A DNA stretch of 64,000 nt from Sphingomonas adhaesiva (GTDB lineage Bacteria; Pseudomonadota; Alphaproteobacteria; Sphingomonadales; Sphingomonadaceae), in contig NZ_NWVC01000003.1 in the NCBI RefSeq assembly GCF_002374855.1, forward strand, positions 186,001 through 250,000, read 5' to 3'. Made by a program: the position numbers and the translations under genes. Shown piece after piece: positions 43,534 through 52,830 of this stretch (the stretch's first letter is position 1; each line of letters starts with the position of its first letter). Under the pieces are notes generated by a model. The model did not search any database and had not been told where the DNA came from. It was given only the letters and a program-made list of their open reading frames with translations.

Positions 43534-44892
43534 TCAGCCGCGCGCTCTCCGGCGGTCGGTGCGGCGGGTGCGGGCATCGCGCAGGGTGGCGCCGGGCGGG
43601 AGATCGGCGGCCGGCACCTTGGGCACGGCGACGCGCTGCGACAGATAGATGCCGTTGTGGCCGGAGCAGAGGTAGGCGACGACGCACGCGACCGCGATCG
43701 GCACCGCATAGGTCGCGCCGAACAGCTCGATCCCCATGAAGGTGCAGGCAAGCGGCGTGTTGGCTGCGCCCGCGAACAGCGCGACGAAGCCGACCGCGGC
43801 GAACACCCCCGTCGGCACCCCGAATACGGGCGCGAGCGCGTTGCCGAGGGCGGCGCCGATGAAGAACAGCGGCGTCACCTCGCCGCCCTTGAACCCGGCG
43901 CTGAGGGTGACGACGGTGAACAGCAGCTTCAGCGCCCAGCTCCACGGATGCGTGGCGGGGCCGAAGAAGCTGGCGATGGTCAGGCCGCCCGGCGTCGCCG
44001 CCAGCGTTCCCAGGCCCAGATAGTCGCGCGTGCCCAGCAGCCAGGCCAGCGCGATCACGGCCAGCCCGCCGATGACGGGGCGCAGCGGACCATAAGGCAC
44101 CGCGCGCTTCAGCCATCCGCCCAGCGCATGATGGGCCTCCGCAAAGGCCAGCCCGACCAGCCCGAAGGCGATGCCGGCGATGCCCGCCTTGGCGACGAGC
44201 AGCGCATCGACCGGCACCAGCGCATCGACCCGATAGACGGCGTGGTGGATGCCCCACGCCAGACAGGTCCAGTCGCCCACCAGCGCAGCGGCCAGGCACG
44301 GCATCAGGGCGCGATATTCCACCCGGCCGATCGCCAGTACCTCCAGCGCGAAGACCGCGCCCGCGATCGGCGTGCCGAACACCGCCCCGAACCCTGCGGC
44401 GATGCCGGTCATCAGCAGGATGCGCGTCGCCTCCGCCTCCAGCCCGAGCGCGCGTCCGAAGCCGCTGGCAAGGCTGCCGCCCAACTGGACGGCGGTGCCT
44501 TCGCGTCCGGCCGATCCGCCGAACAGATGCGTCACCACCGTGCCGAAGAAGATGAGCGGTGCCATGCGCAGCGGCACGCCGCCCCCCGGTTCGTGGATCT
44601 GTTCGACGATCAGGTTGTTGCCGCCTTCCACCGATCGTCCGGTCAGATGGTAGAGCAGCCCGACGACGAACCCGCCCACCGGCAGCAGGTAGACAAGCCA
44701 GGGGCAGGCGAAGCGAAGCCGCGTCACCGCATCGAGGCTCCACAGGAACGCCGCGCACAGCGTCCCCACGGCGGCAGCCATCGGGATGAGGATCAGCCCC
44801 CAGCGCAGCACCGACATGACGTGGCCGTGCCGATCGCGGGCGAACATGGCCGCGTCGAACCGGTCATGGAGATGGCGAAACGTCGCGCGCAT
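43534..44892 (-). CDS. CLC-F type fluoride/proton antiporter
   Basis: A 452-residue CLC-family membrane protein that would export fluoride. The CLC signature is of the fluoride subtype: [12 protein letters not shown] (residues 129-140; Thr where chloride CLCs have Pro) and [15 protein letters not shown] in place of GSGIP. Later motifs [18 protein letters not shown] and [20 protein letters not shown] agree. A fluoride riboswitch lies in the leader, strongly supporting the substrate. The ATG at 44892 follows a perfect AAGGAGG site. The C-terminal tail is basic and unconserved. Confidence 0.92.
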   Translation of the reverse strand: MRATFRHLHDRFDAAMFARDRHGHVMSVLRWGLILIPMAAAVGTLCAAFLWSLDAVTRLRFACPWLVYLLPVGGFVVGLLYHLTGRSVEGGNNLIVEQIHEPGGGVPLRMAPLIFFGTVVTHLFGGSAGREGTAVQLGGSLASGFGRALGLEAEATRILLMTGIAAGFGAVFGTPIAGAVFALEVLAIGRVEYRALMPCLAAALVGDWTCLAWGIHHAVYRVDALVPVDALLVAKAGIAGIAFGLVGLAFAEAHHALGGWLKRAVPYGPLRPVIGGLAVIALAWLLGTRDYLGLGTLAATPGGLTIASFFGPATHPWSWALKLLFTVVTLSAGFKGGEVTPLFFIGAALGNALAPVFGVPTGVFAAVGFVALFAGAANTPLACTFMGIELFGATYAVPIAVACVVAYLCSGHNGIYLSQRVAVPKVPAADLPPGATLRDARTRRTDRRRARG

Positions 44893-44896
44893 GATT

Positions 44897-44903
44897 CCTC
44901 CTT
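44897..44903 (-). promoter_or_regulatory. Strong Shine-Dalgarno of the fluoride exporter
   Basis: On the minus strand this reads AAGGAGG, four bases before the ATG. It is 17 bases downstream of the riboswitch aptamer, so sequestration of this site in the ligand-free state is a plausible switching mechanism. Confidence 0.75.
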
Positions 44904-44918
44904 GCTGCCTTGCGGCGC

Positions 44919-44990
44919 CTGGTAGGAATCATCGGCCCTTGCGAGGGCGGTTCGGCCGGATGGCCCGGCGGAAATCCATCGCCGTGGGCG
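44919..44990 (-). ncRNA. Fluoride riboswitch (crcB motif) aptamer
   Basis: On the minus strand the conserved features of the crcB motif appear in order: GGCGATGG, TTTCCGCC closing the first helix, a GGCC/GGCC hairpin, GAACCGCC, a GCCCT-CGCA-AGGGC hairpin, then CGATGATTCCTACC. The order, spacing and invariant GATGG ... CTACC parts fit the family. It lies in the leader of the CLC-F gene and would raise exporter expression when fluoride is bound. Confidence 0.9.
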
Positions 44991-45051
44991 CTTATATGCT
45001 GTCCGGCGCCCGGTCGGTCAACCGGCCGTGTGGTCGCGCAGCAGGGCGCGC

Positions 45052-46545
45052 TCAATGGGGAACGGCGCCCAGCTCGAACCCGGTCTTGTCGTGCCGTGCG
45101 AAGCGATCGACCAGATCGGCACTCGCCGTGTCGTAGCCGATCACGTCCACATCCGACCCGTCGCGGCGCAGCCGGGCCACCACCTTGTCGAGCGCGCCGA
45201 CGCCGGAGATATCCCAGAAACGGGCCGCCGACACGTCGATGGTGACGGGCCGTCCGCCTTCGGGTGCGAAGGCGCGGGTGAAGCGGTCCACCGAGGCGAA
45301 GAAGATCTCGCCGCTCACCCGGTAGGTCACCGGCGCCCCGTGCGTCGCCGCGTCGCGTTCGACCGCGAACAGGCGCCGCACCTTGCCGGTGAAGAAGATG
45401 CCGGACAGCAGCACGCCGGCGAGCACGCCGCGTGCCAGATCATGGGTGGCGACGACGACCGCGACCGTGACCAGCATCACCACCGACGAGGTGGGCGGAT
45501 GGCGGCGCAGGTTGGGGATCGAGTTCCAGCTGAACGTGCCGATCGACACCATCACCATGACGGCGACCAGTGCGGGCATCGGGATGCGGCCGACGACCGG
45601 TCCGAGTACCGACAGCAGGAACATCAGGAACGCGCCGGCGACGAAGGTGGAAAGCCGGCTGCGACCGCCCGAGGTGACGTTGATGACCGATTGCCCGATC
45701 ATCGCGCAGCCCCCCATGCCGCCGACCAGCGCGGCGGCAATGTTCGCGCCGCCCTGGCCGGCACATTCGCGCCGCTTGTCGCTGTCGGTATCGGTCATGT
45801 CATCGACGATCTGGGCGGTGAGCAGCGATTCCAGCAGCCCGACCGCCGCCATCGTCAGCGAATACGGCAAGATGATCCGGAACGTCTCCAGCGTCAGCGG
45901 CACGTTCGGCAGCGACAGGCTTGGCAATCCCTCCGGCAGCCGGCCCATGTCGCCGACCGTGCGGACCGGCAGGCCCAGCGCGATGCTGACCGCCGCAAGG
46001 ACGACGATCGCGACCAGCGGCGACGGTACCGCCCTGGTGACCCGCGGCAGCAGGTAGATGATCGCAAGCCCGGCCGCGACCATCGCATAGCTGTGCCACG
46101 TCACGCCGGTCAGCTGCGGAAGCTGCGCCATGAAGATCAGGATCGCCAGCGCGTTGACGAAGCCGGTGATGACCGAGCGCGAGACGAACTGCATCAGCAG
46201 GTCGAGCCGCAGGAATCCGGCGGCGATCTGGATCACGCCCATCAGGATCGTCGCGGCGAAGAGATATTCGACGCCATGTTCCCGCACGAGCGGCGTCACC
46301 ACCACCGCCACCGCAGCCGTCGCGGCGGAGATCATGGCGGGACGCCCGCCGAGGATCGCGATCACGATCGCGATGGCGACCGACGCATACAATCCGACGC
46401 GCGGATCGACGCCGGAGATGATCGAAAAGCCGATGGCTTCCGGGATGAGCGCCAGCGAGACGACGATGCCGGCGAGGATATCGCGCCGTGCATCGCCCGC
46501 GCCGGTGAACCATTCGGTTCGAAAACGGGATGGGATAGGGGTCAT
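45052..46545 (-). CDS. SulP-family anion transporter with STAS domain
   Basis: A 497-residue SulP transporter, probably for sulfate or another small anion. The membrane domain shows ILAGIVVSLALIPEAIGFSI, GVDPRVGLYASVAIAIV and ESLLTAQIVDDMTDTDSDKR with GGMGGCAMIGQSVINVTSGG. The cytoplasmic STAS domain (about 405-480) has ISGVGALDKVVARL. The ATG at 46545 is chosen; an in-frame ATG at 46569 would add MCCVHDRP. A structured leader lies 70-145 bases upstream. Bicarbonate is a possible alternative substrate. Confidence 0.9.
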   Translation of the reverse strand: MTPIPSRFRTEWFTGAGDARRDILAGIVVSLALIPEAIGFSIISGVDPRVGLYASVAIAIVIAILGGRPAMISAATAAVAVVVTPLVREHGVEYLFAATILMGVIQIAAGFLRLDLLMQFVSRSVITGFVNALAILIFMAQLPQLTGVTWHSYAMVAAGLAIIYLLPRVTRAVPSPLVAIVVLAAVSIALGLPVRTVGDMGRLPEGLPSLSLPNVPLTLETFRIILPYSLTMAAVGLLESLLTAQIVDDMTDTDSDKRRECAGQGGANIAAALVGGMGGCAMIGQSVINVTSGGRSRLSTFVAGAFLMFLLSVLGPVVGRIPMPALVAVMVMVSIGTFSWNSIPNLRRHPPTSSVVMLVTVAVVVATHDLARGVLAGVLLSGIFFTGKVRRLFAVERDAATHGAPVTYRVSGEIFFASVDRFTRAFAPEGGRPVTIDVSAARFWDISGVGALDKVVARLRRDGSDVDVIGYDTASADLVDRFARHDKTGFELGAVPH

Positions 46546-46614
46546 TGGCCTGTCGTGGACACAGCACATGCCGACGCCTGAAGCAGGCTCGATCGTTATG
46601 AGGGCATGTGGAGT

Positions 46615-46690
46615 TTCCCCGGCGGATCGGCGGCCGGGATAGCCACCCGGGTTTGCACCGGGTCCTTGCGGTTGCCGCCCTTTAACGGCC
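46615..46690 (-). ncRNA. Structured leader RNA of the SulP gene, class unknown
   Basis: On the minus strand GGCGGC (46674-46679) pairs with GCCGCC (46629-46634), enclosing conserved-looking single-stranded AACCGCAAGG and GGCTATCC and an apical ACCCGG-CCGGGT hairpin with loop TGCAAAC. Downstream CCGGC at 46633-46638 can instead pair with 46618-46623 (CCCGGC/GCCGGG), breaking the first helix. Mutually exclusive helices before a transporter ATG suggest a riboswitch or attenuator. Parts resemble S-box and cobalamin core strings (GGCAACC, GGTGCAAA), but I cannot assign a class; a sul1-type motif is possible. Confidence 0.45.
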
Positions 46691-46754
46691 GAACGGCATC
46701 GAACGCAAGAACGTCGCGCGGCATCGCCGCCGCGCGCCCCGTTACAGCGGCTTG

Positions 46755-47393
46755 TTACAGCGGCTTGCCGTCGCGGCCGAGCAGTTCGATGCGATAGGAG
46801 CAGCCGTACAGCGTCTTGCCCGGATGGCTGGTGGCGTTCGAGATCGAGCGCGCGATGACCGTGTGGGTGCCGAAGCCGTCCTTTTCGGTCGCCGGCTCGG
46901 TCGCGTCGACCAGCACGCGCTGTCCCATGAACTTGCGGAAGGGGATGTCGGCGCGGACCTTGTCGCCGGAGCCGGGGCGCGCTTCCTCCGCGGCGGCGAC
47001 GAGCGCGTCGATCGCGGCATCGGTGTTCAGTTCGTTGGCGATGCCTTCGCCGGCGGCGACCTGCTTCGGATCGGCGAGGTCGAGGATCGCGACCACCCCG
47101 GAGGCGCTGAACGCCACCCGGCGCGTCGACCAGTTGCCGGCGACCGTCACCGGGCGGGGCAGTTCGTATTCGGTCAGGAACGGGTTCTTTCCCGCGACCT
47201 TCCGCCAGCCGCGACGTTCGGCCAGACCGTCCGACCCGATCGCCATCGCGAAGCCGTTATAGGTCGGCGCCGCGACGCGGCAGTTGATGGCATCGACGAC
47301 GTCGACGGTCGCCGGGTCGATATCGGCATCCTCGCCGGCCCATGACGGCGTGGCGGCGAACAGCAGGGGCAGCAGGGCCAGCATCCGTCGCAT
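46755..47393 (-). CDS. Periplasmic protein of unknown function
   Basis: A 212-residue product with a clear signal peptide (MLALLPLLFAATPSWA, cleaved before GEDADI). The mature part has two Cys (INCRVAAPTYNGF near the start, LYGCSYRIELLG near the end) that may form a disulfide. I do not recognise a family. The ATG at 47393 gives the signal peptide its normal form. It lies between the frameshifted exported-protein gene and the SulP gene on the same strand. Confidence 0.75.
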   Translation of the reverse strand: MRRMLALLPLLFAATPSWAGEDADIDPATVDVVDAINCRVAAPTYNGFAMAIGSDGLAERRGWRKVAGKNPFLTEYELPRPVTVAGNWSTRRVAFSASGVVAILDLADPKQVAAGEGIANELNTDAAIDALVAAAEEARPGSGDKVRADIPFRKFMGQRVLVDATEPATEKDGFGTHTVIARSISNATSHPGKTLYGCSYRIELLGRDGKPL

Positions 47394-47471
47394 CGTCGTT
47401 CCTTCAGGTAGTGAGATCAGCGGTCGGCGGCGCGTTCGCATAGACGGAACGCGCGCGCAACGTTCCGTGGA

Positions 47472-48570
47472 TCAGTGCCGGATGTAGCGGCCGCGCGGCA
47501 TCGTGGCGGGGATCAGCGCATCGCGGTCCACCGTCAGGCGCATCGTCCGGAACGGCGGGGCGACCAGTTGCCGCGTATCGACAATCAGCGTCTGCACCCC
47601 CTCCGCCAGCGGAGCGACCGGCAACGTGACGGGGGCCAGACCCTGCACCGGCACCGCGACGATCAGCCGCTCCACCGCCGACCCCCGCGCGCCGCGGGAC
47701 GAAGGCCCAGCCGCCGCGATCGGTCATCGCGGTCTCGCGATGGCCGTCGCCGTAGACGAAGGTGACGTCGACGCCCGACAGCCGCAGGTCGCGCGCCGGA
47801 TCGCCGACCAGTGCCGCGATGCCGCGACGCCACTGCGTGGAGGGCAACGCACCCGTATCGGGGCGGGGCGGCTGGGCGCAGGCGGTGGGCGCGACGGGCG
47901 ATCCGATCGCGGGCGCGGGCAGGCCGGCGTCGACGTGCGCGCGTTCCATGTCGTCACGTGCGCCGTGCCATGCCGCCATCGCGGCATCGGCGGCGGCGCG
48001 CGCGTCGGCGGGGGCGCCGGGTGCGAGCGCGGCGGCCATCGCACGGGTGGCATCGTCGCGTGCGCGTTCGGCGGTGCGGCGCGCTTCGGCGGCCTTGGCG
48101 GCGGCGGCGGCGGGGCGCGGGGGCGCCTCGGCGGACAGCGGCGCGGCGGTGGCGGCCACGTCGTCGTTCCACGGGCACCGCTGCGCGACAGCATCCGCCT
48201 CGCGCGACCATTCGGCGTCGCGCAGCCGCCGCTCGGCCTGTGCATCCCAGGGCAGGACGCGATCGGCGCGGATCGGCGGCGCGTCGGGCGACGGGGCATC
48301 GGCGGTGAGCGTCACCGTCGCCCCGTCACGTGACCAGCGGCCGGTGGCGGATTGATCGACCGCGCCGTAGCTGACGTACCATTCGAACCGCCCGTCGCGC
48401 CTCAGCAGCAGTTCGGAGCCGGTCTCCATCACCCCCGACAAATAGTAATGACCCGCCAGTGCCGCGTCGGCGACACCTGTGGGAGGGGCGGCGGCGGTCC
48501 GGGCGGTCGCTGGTGCCCCGACCAGCGCGATCGGGAGGATCGCCAGCCCCGCAGTCCGCCACGCCCTCAT
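47472..48570 (-). pseudogene. Exported protein gene with a +1 frameshift in a G5 run
   Basis: The reading frame from ATG 48570 encodes a signal peptide (LAILPIALVGAPATA) and a lipocalin-like beta segment (GHYYLSGVMETGSELLLRRD, GRFEWYVSYGAVDQSATGRW), then a long Ala/Arg helix. After GGWAFVP it runs into low-complexity nonsense. Removing one G from the run at 47682-47686 joins it to ERLIVAVPVQGLAPVTLPVA ... MPRGRYIRH ending at 47472, which reads as a natural C terminus. Either a real frameshift or a homopolymer sequencing error. Function is unknown. Confidence 0.7.
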
Positions 48571-48929
48571 CCCCGTCCCCGCCCGTCCGTTGCTACGCCG
48601 TGGTCCGCCGCATGGCCGCTCCGCGGGGCGGGCGCCAGCCCGATCGCGCTGGGGCTGGTCGGCTGACCGCGCCATAGACGGCCTTGCGCCGCGGCAAAAT
48701 TTGCTATCTCCACAAAGCCCATCGGAAAGGTAGGTTTTGTTCATCGCCGATCCATCGTGAGGGGGCAGGCATGAACCCGATCCGTTTCCACGACCCGCCG
48801 CCGCGACGCTAGGGCGTCCGCGCCCGATCCTCCAGCCGACCCGCCCGCCCAACGACGCCGGTGCCCATGCGCCGGCGGGGGACGGCACGCGCCCGGCGAC
48901 GATCCGACAGAACAGAAGAAAGCCGATCC
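48571..48929. other. Divergent intergenic region upstream of the sulfur-scavenging cluster
   Basis: 359 bp between the divergent exported-protein gene and the TonB receptor gene. It holds a short AT-rich block at 48694-48735 with the palindrome GCAAAATTTGC (48694-48704), a likely promoter/operator area, and a 13-codon ORF annotated separately. No larger gene is seen. Confidence 0.6.
48771..48812 (+). CDS. Possible leader peptide (13 residues, PPPRR ending)
   Basis: ATG at 48771 follows GAGGGGGCAGGC, a good ribosome site, and encodes MNPIRFHDPPPRR before TAG. It lies 117 bp upstream of the TonB receptor ATG and downstream of the AT-rich promoter-like block. A PPP run just before the stop could stall ribosomes, fitting an attenuation role. 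A chance ORF is the alternative. Confidence 0.4.
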   Translation: MNPIRFHDPPPRR

Positions 48930-51374
48930 ATGACAAGGGGATTTCCGGCGCGGACCACGCTTGTCCGCTGCCTGCTGCTCGCCGCCACCTCGGCGGGCGC
49001 GATCATCGCCGACGCCGCCGCGGCGCAGGTGCTGCTCGCCAGCAACGACGTCGTCCCGGCGGGCGTGCCGGCCGACACCGGCGCCGCGACGGTGGAGGAC
49101 GGCGGCGCGGACGTGATCGTCACCGCGCGCCGCCGCGAGGAGCGCGCGCAGGACGTGCCGGTGTCGCTGAGCGTCGTCAGCAACGCGCAGTTGGGCATCC
49201 GCGGCGACTATCGCCTGGACCAGGTGCAGCAACTGGTGCCGTCGCTGCAGGTGTTCAGCTTCAACCCGCGCAACACCAACATCAACATCCGCGGGCTGGG
49301 ATCGAACGTCGCGCTGACCAACGACGGGCTGGAGAACGGCGTCGGCGTCTATATCGACAACGTCTATTACGGGCGCGTCGGGCAGAGCCAGTTCGACCTG
49401 GTCGACCTGGACCGGGTGGAGGTGCTGCGCGGGCCGCAGGGGACGCTGTTCGGCAAGAACACCACCGCGGGCGCGATCAACATCTCCAGCCGGCTGCCGC
49501 AGTTCGACTGGCACGGCGATGCGCAGGCGGATGCCGGCAATTACGATTACCGGCAGGTGCGCGGATCGCTGACCGGGCCGTTGATCGACGGGCTGGCCGC
49601 GTTCCGGCTCAGCGCCGCCTACACCAGCCGCGACGGCTTCCTGTACGACACCACGACACGCGCGCGGGTCCATGATTACGAGAACGTCACCGTGCGCGGG
49701 CAGCTGCTGCTGACCCCGGCGACCGGGCTGACGATCCGCGTGATCGGCGACTGGGGACAGCAGGACCAGTCGTGCTGCATCAACCTGCCGGTGGCGACCT
49801 TCGCCCGTTACGACAACGGCACCGCGATCGCGAATACGTTCACCCAGCGGGTCGGGCGCTTTGCGGGGTACACGCCGCTGCCGATCGACCCGTTCGCACG
49901 GCGCACCGACGCCAATTCGCCGTTCCAGGCGAACATGGACACCTGGGGCGTGTCGGGGCAGGTCGACTACGATCTGGGCGGCGCGGCGATCACGTCGGTC
50001 ACCGCGGTGCGGCAGTGGAACTGGTTTCCGCGCAACGACAGCGATCTGACCGCGCTGTCGATCAACCTGCAGAATCATATCCTCAATTTCCAGCGCCAGT
50101 TCAGCCAGGAACTGCGGCTCGCCTCCACCGGCACGCATACGGTCGACTGGCAGCTGGGCGTCTATTACTTCCGCCAGGTGGTGCGCGGGTACAGCACCAG
50201 CGAATATGGCGCCGACGCGCCCGCGGCGCTGTTTCCCGCCGACGACCGCAATGTCGCGACGATCGCCGCCAGCGGGCTGCTGACCGCGGGCTTTTCCGAT
50301 CCGCATACGAAAAGCGCGGCGGTGTTCGGGCAGGCGACCTGGCACCTGACCCCGGCGCTGAGCCTGACCGGCGGGCTGCGCTACACGCATGAGGACAAAT
50401 GGGGCAGCTATGCCAGCAAGCGCGTGTTCGCCCAGCCGACCACCGGGCTGACCCAGGCGCAGATCGCGCGGGTGAACGCGATCCGCGCTGCGCTGGCGCC
50501 GATCCAGGCCTTCGCGGTCGATACGAAGGATGACAGCCTGTCGGGGCTGGTGACTCTGGGGTGGAAACCGTCGGCCGATGCGCTGCTGTACGCCACCTAT
50601 TCGCGCGGCGCGAAATCGCCGGGGCTGAACCTGACCAACATCCCCGGCGGCGTCGATCCGGTCGTCCGCCCCGAAACGGTCGACAATTACGAGATCGGGC
50701 TGAAATCGCAGCTGTTCGACCGGCGCGTGACGCTGAGCCTGGCCGCGTACCAGACCAACGTGCGCGACTATCAGACGACGATCGTCCAGCAGCTGGTCGG
50801 CACCAACAATTACGTCAATTATATCGCGAACATCCCGGCGGTGCGGTCGCGCGGGTTCGAAGCCGATCTGGCGGTGCGCGCGACCGACTGGCTGAACCTG
50901 ACCGCGTCGGTCGCGCATACCGACGCCACCTATCGCGAGTATCCCAACGGGCCGACCCCGGTCGAGGCGCTGAACCCGACCGCCACCAGTCCCGGCGGCA
51001 CCCCGGCGCGCGACTTCGCCGGGCAGCCGCTGGCGGGCGTGCCGCGCTGGTCGGCATCGGTCGGCGGCGACGTGACGCAGCGGTTCGCGGGCGACGCGGC
51101 GGAGGGTTATGTGCACGCCGACTGGTCGTACCGGTCGTCCTATTACACCGTCGCCAGCAACAGCCGCTACGGGCTGGTCCCCGGATACGGCATCGTCAAC
51201 GCGCGTGCGGGCGTGCGGCTGGGCCGCGACGGGCGCTACGACCTGTCGGTCTGGGCGCGCAACCTGTTCGACAAGGACTATTTCCAGACGCTGAACGTGC
51301 TCAACTACGGGCTGGTCAGCGCGATCCTGGGCGATCCGCGCACCTATGGCGCGACGCTGAAGGCCCGGTTCTGA
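48930..51374 (+). CDS. TonB-dependent outer membrane receptor
   Basis: An 814-residue outer membrane receptor. A signal peptide (LLLAATSAGAIIADAAAAQ) is followed by a TonB-box-like DVIVTARRREERAQDVPVSL and a plug with VEVLRGPQGTLFGKNTTAGA. The barrel ends in the aromatic-terminated TYGATLKARF. It is first in a run with a GPH transporter, a TauD-like dioxygenase and a sulfatase, so the ligand is probably a sulfated or sulfonated organic compound; this is inferred from neighbours. The ATG at 48930 is used; the GTG/ATG starts further upstream lack a signal peptide position. Confidence 0.92.
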   Translation: MTRGFPARTTLVRCLLLAATSAGAIIADAAAAQVLLASNDVVPAGVPADTGAATVEDGGADVIVTARRREERAQDVPVSLSVVSNAQLGIRGDYRLDQVQQLVPSLQVFSFNPRNTNINIRGLGSNVALTNDGLENGVGVYIDNVYYGRVGQSQFDLVDLDRVEVLRGPQGTLFGKNTTAGAINISSRLPQFDWHGDAQADAGNYDYRQVRGSLTGPLIDGLAAFRLSAAYTSRDGFLYDTTTRARVHDYENVTVRGQLLLTPATGLTIRVIGDWGQQDQSCCINLPVATFARYDNGTAIANTFTQRVGRFAGYTPLPIDPFARRTDANSPFQANMDTWGVSGQVDYDLGGAAITSVTAVRQWNWFPRNDSDLTALSINLQNHILNFQRQFSQELRLASTGTHTVDWQLGVYYFRQVVRGYSTSEYGADAPAALFPADDRNVATIAASGLLTAGFSDPHTKSAAVFGQATWHLTPALSLTGGLRYTHEDKWGSYASKRVFAQPTTGLTQAQIARVNAIRAALAPIQAFAVDTKDDSLSGLVTLGWKPSADALLYATYSRGAKSPGLNLTNIPGGVDPVVRPETVDNYEIGLKSQLFDRRVTLSLAAYQTNVRDYQTTIVQQLVGTNNYVNYIANIPAVRSRGFEADLAVRATDWLNLTASVAHTDATYREYPNGPTPVEALNPTATSPGGTPARDFAGQPLAGVPRWSASVGGDVTQRFAGDAAEGYVHADWSYRSSYYTVASNSRYGLVPGYGIVNARAGVRLGRDGRYDLSVWARNLFDKDYFQTLNVLNYGLVSAILGDPRTYGATLKARF

Positions 51375-51385
51375 CGGAGGCCGCG

Positions 51386-52807
51386 ATGGCGAGCATTCCC
51401 CTGCACGACGCACCCCGCGCGGCGCCGCGCCGCACCCGTTCGCGTGGCGGCGACGAGCCGGCGGGAATCGCGGGCGCGCGATTGCTCGGCTTCGGGTCGC
51501 TTGCCATTCCGCTGTCCGGCGCGGGGCTGCCGCTGACGCTGTTCGTGCCGCAGGTTTATGCCAGCCATTTCGGCCTGTCGCTGGCGACGATCGGGTTCAT
51601 CTTCTTCCTGGGCCGGTTCTGGGACGTGGCGGCCGACCCGATCGTCGGGATGCTGTCGGACCGCACCCGCACGCGCTTCGGACGGCGCCGGCCGTGGATC
51701 GCGGCGGGCGGCGCGCTGTTCGGGATCGGTGCGGCGTTGCTGTTCTTCCCGCCCGCGCACATCCCGACGGCGTATCTGGCGGACGCACTGTTCGTCTTCT
51801 ACGCCGGCTGGACGATGATCGAGATTCCCTTTTCCGCCTGGGCGGGGGAATTGTCGGCGCACTATCACGAACGCACGCGGATCGTGACCTATCAGCAGAC
51901 GATGCGGGCGCTGGGGCTGTTGCTGGTCCTGATCCTGCCGACGCTGATCGACCAATGGCGCCCCGCCGACGGCGTGCTGAAGCTGCACGCGGCGGGCGTG
52001 TTCATCCTGTTGACGCTGCCGCCCGCGCTGCTGCTGAGCCTGGGCGTGATTGGCGAACCGGCGGCCCCGGCGCGGCCGGCGCAGCGTACCGGCGCATGGC
52101 GCGCGGCGACGCTGATCTTCCGCGACCGGCTGCTGCTTCGCGTGCTGGCGTCGGACGTGGCGGTGACGGCAGGCCAGTCGATCCGTGCCGGGCTGATCGC
52201 GTTCTTCTGCGTCAGCTACATGGGGCTGCCGCAATGGGCGAGCGGGCTGTACCTGCTGCAATTCGTGTTCGGTGTCGCCGCCGGGCCGATCTGGCTGGCG
52301 ATCGGTCGGCGGCTGGGCAAGCGCGAGACCGCGATCGCCGGCGAGCTGGCGCAGGCCGCGATCAACGTCGCGCTGCTGGCGGTCTTTCCCGACATGCTGT
52401 GGCTGCTGATCGCGCTGGCGGTGGCGCAGGGGCTGACGCAAGGGTCGGGCAACCTGATGCTGCGCGCGATGGTGGCCGACGTCGCCGATGCGCACGAACT
52501 GCGCACCGGGCACAACCGGACCGGCCTGTTCTTTTCCGTGTTCAGCCTGGCGAGCAAGAGCGGCCCCGCGCTGGGGATCGGCATCGCGCTGCCGGTCCTG
52601 GCGTGGCTGGGGTTCCAGCCGCGCGGGGCCAGCGCGCCCGCCGCGCTGGAGGCGCTCAAATACGTCTTCGCGCTCGGCCCCGCCGTCGCGCACATCATCT
52701 CGGCCTCGCTGATCTGGCGCTTTCCGATCGACCAGACCCGCCATGCCGCGATCCGCGCCGCGCTGGAGGCGCGCGGCACACCCCGGCCCGGGGCTTTCCC
52801 TGCCTGA
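51386..52807 (+). CDS. GPH/MelB-type sugar-cation symporter family (MFS)
   Basis: A 473-residue inner membrane transporter with about 12 helices. The GPH pattern is seen in FFLGRFWDVAADPIVGMLSD, RTRTRFGRRRPWIAAGG and ALVAQGLTQG-like mid sequence, and in MVADVADAHELRTGHNRTGL before the last helices. It would carry the compound admitted by the TonB receptor into the cytoplasm. It starts 11 bases after the receptor stop. The substrate is not determined by sequence. Confidence 0.88.
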   Translation: MASIPLHDAPRAAPRRTRSRGGDEPAGIAGARLLGFGSLAIPLSGAGLPLTLFVPQVYASHFGLSLATIGFIFFLGRFWDVAADPIVGMLSDRTRTRFGRRRPWIAAGGALFGIGAALLFFPPAHIPTAYLADALFVFYAGWTMIEIPFSAWAGELSAHYHERTRIVTYQQTMRALGLLLVLILPTLIDQWRPADGVLKLHAAGVFILLTLPPALLLSLGVIGEPAAPARPAQRTGAWRAATLIFRDRLLLRVLASDVAVTAGQSIRAGLIAFFCVSYMGLPQWASGLYLLQFVFGVAAGPIWLAIGRRLGKRETAIAGELAQAAINVALLAVFPDMLWLLIALAVAQGLTQGSGNLMLRAMVADVADAHELRTGHNRTGLFFSVFSLASKSGPALGIGIALPVLAWLGFQPRGASAPAALEALKYVFALGPAVAHIISASLIWRFPIDQTRHAAIRAALEARGTPRPGAFPA

Positions 52808-52830
52808 CCCTCATCGAAGGAGTGATCGAC

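Noticed and set aside
46567-46569. Upstream SulP start giving MCCVHDRP as an N-terminal extension or cysteine leader
   Set aside because: The ATG at 46545 gives the normal SulP N terminus. The extension has no conserved feature, and the two Cys codons alone are not evidence of a sulfur-sensing leader.
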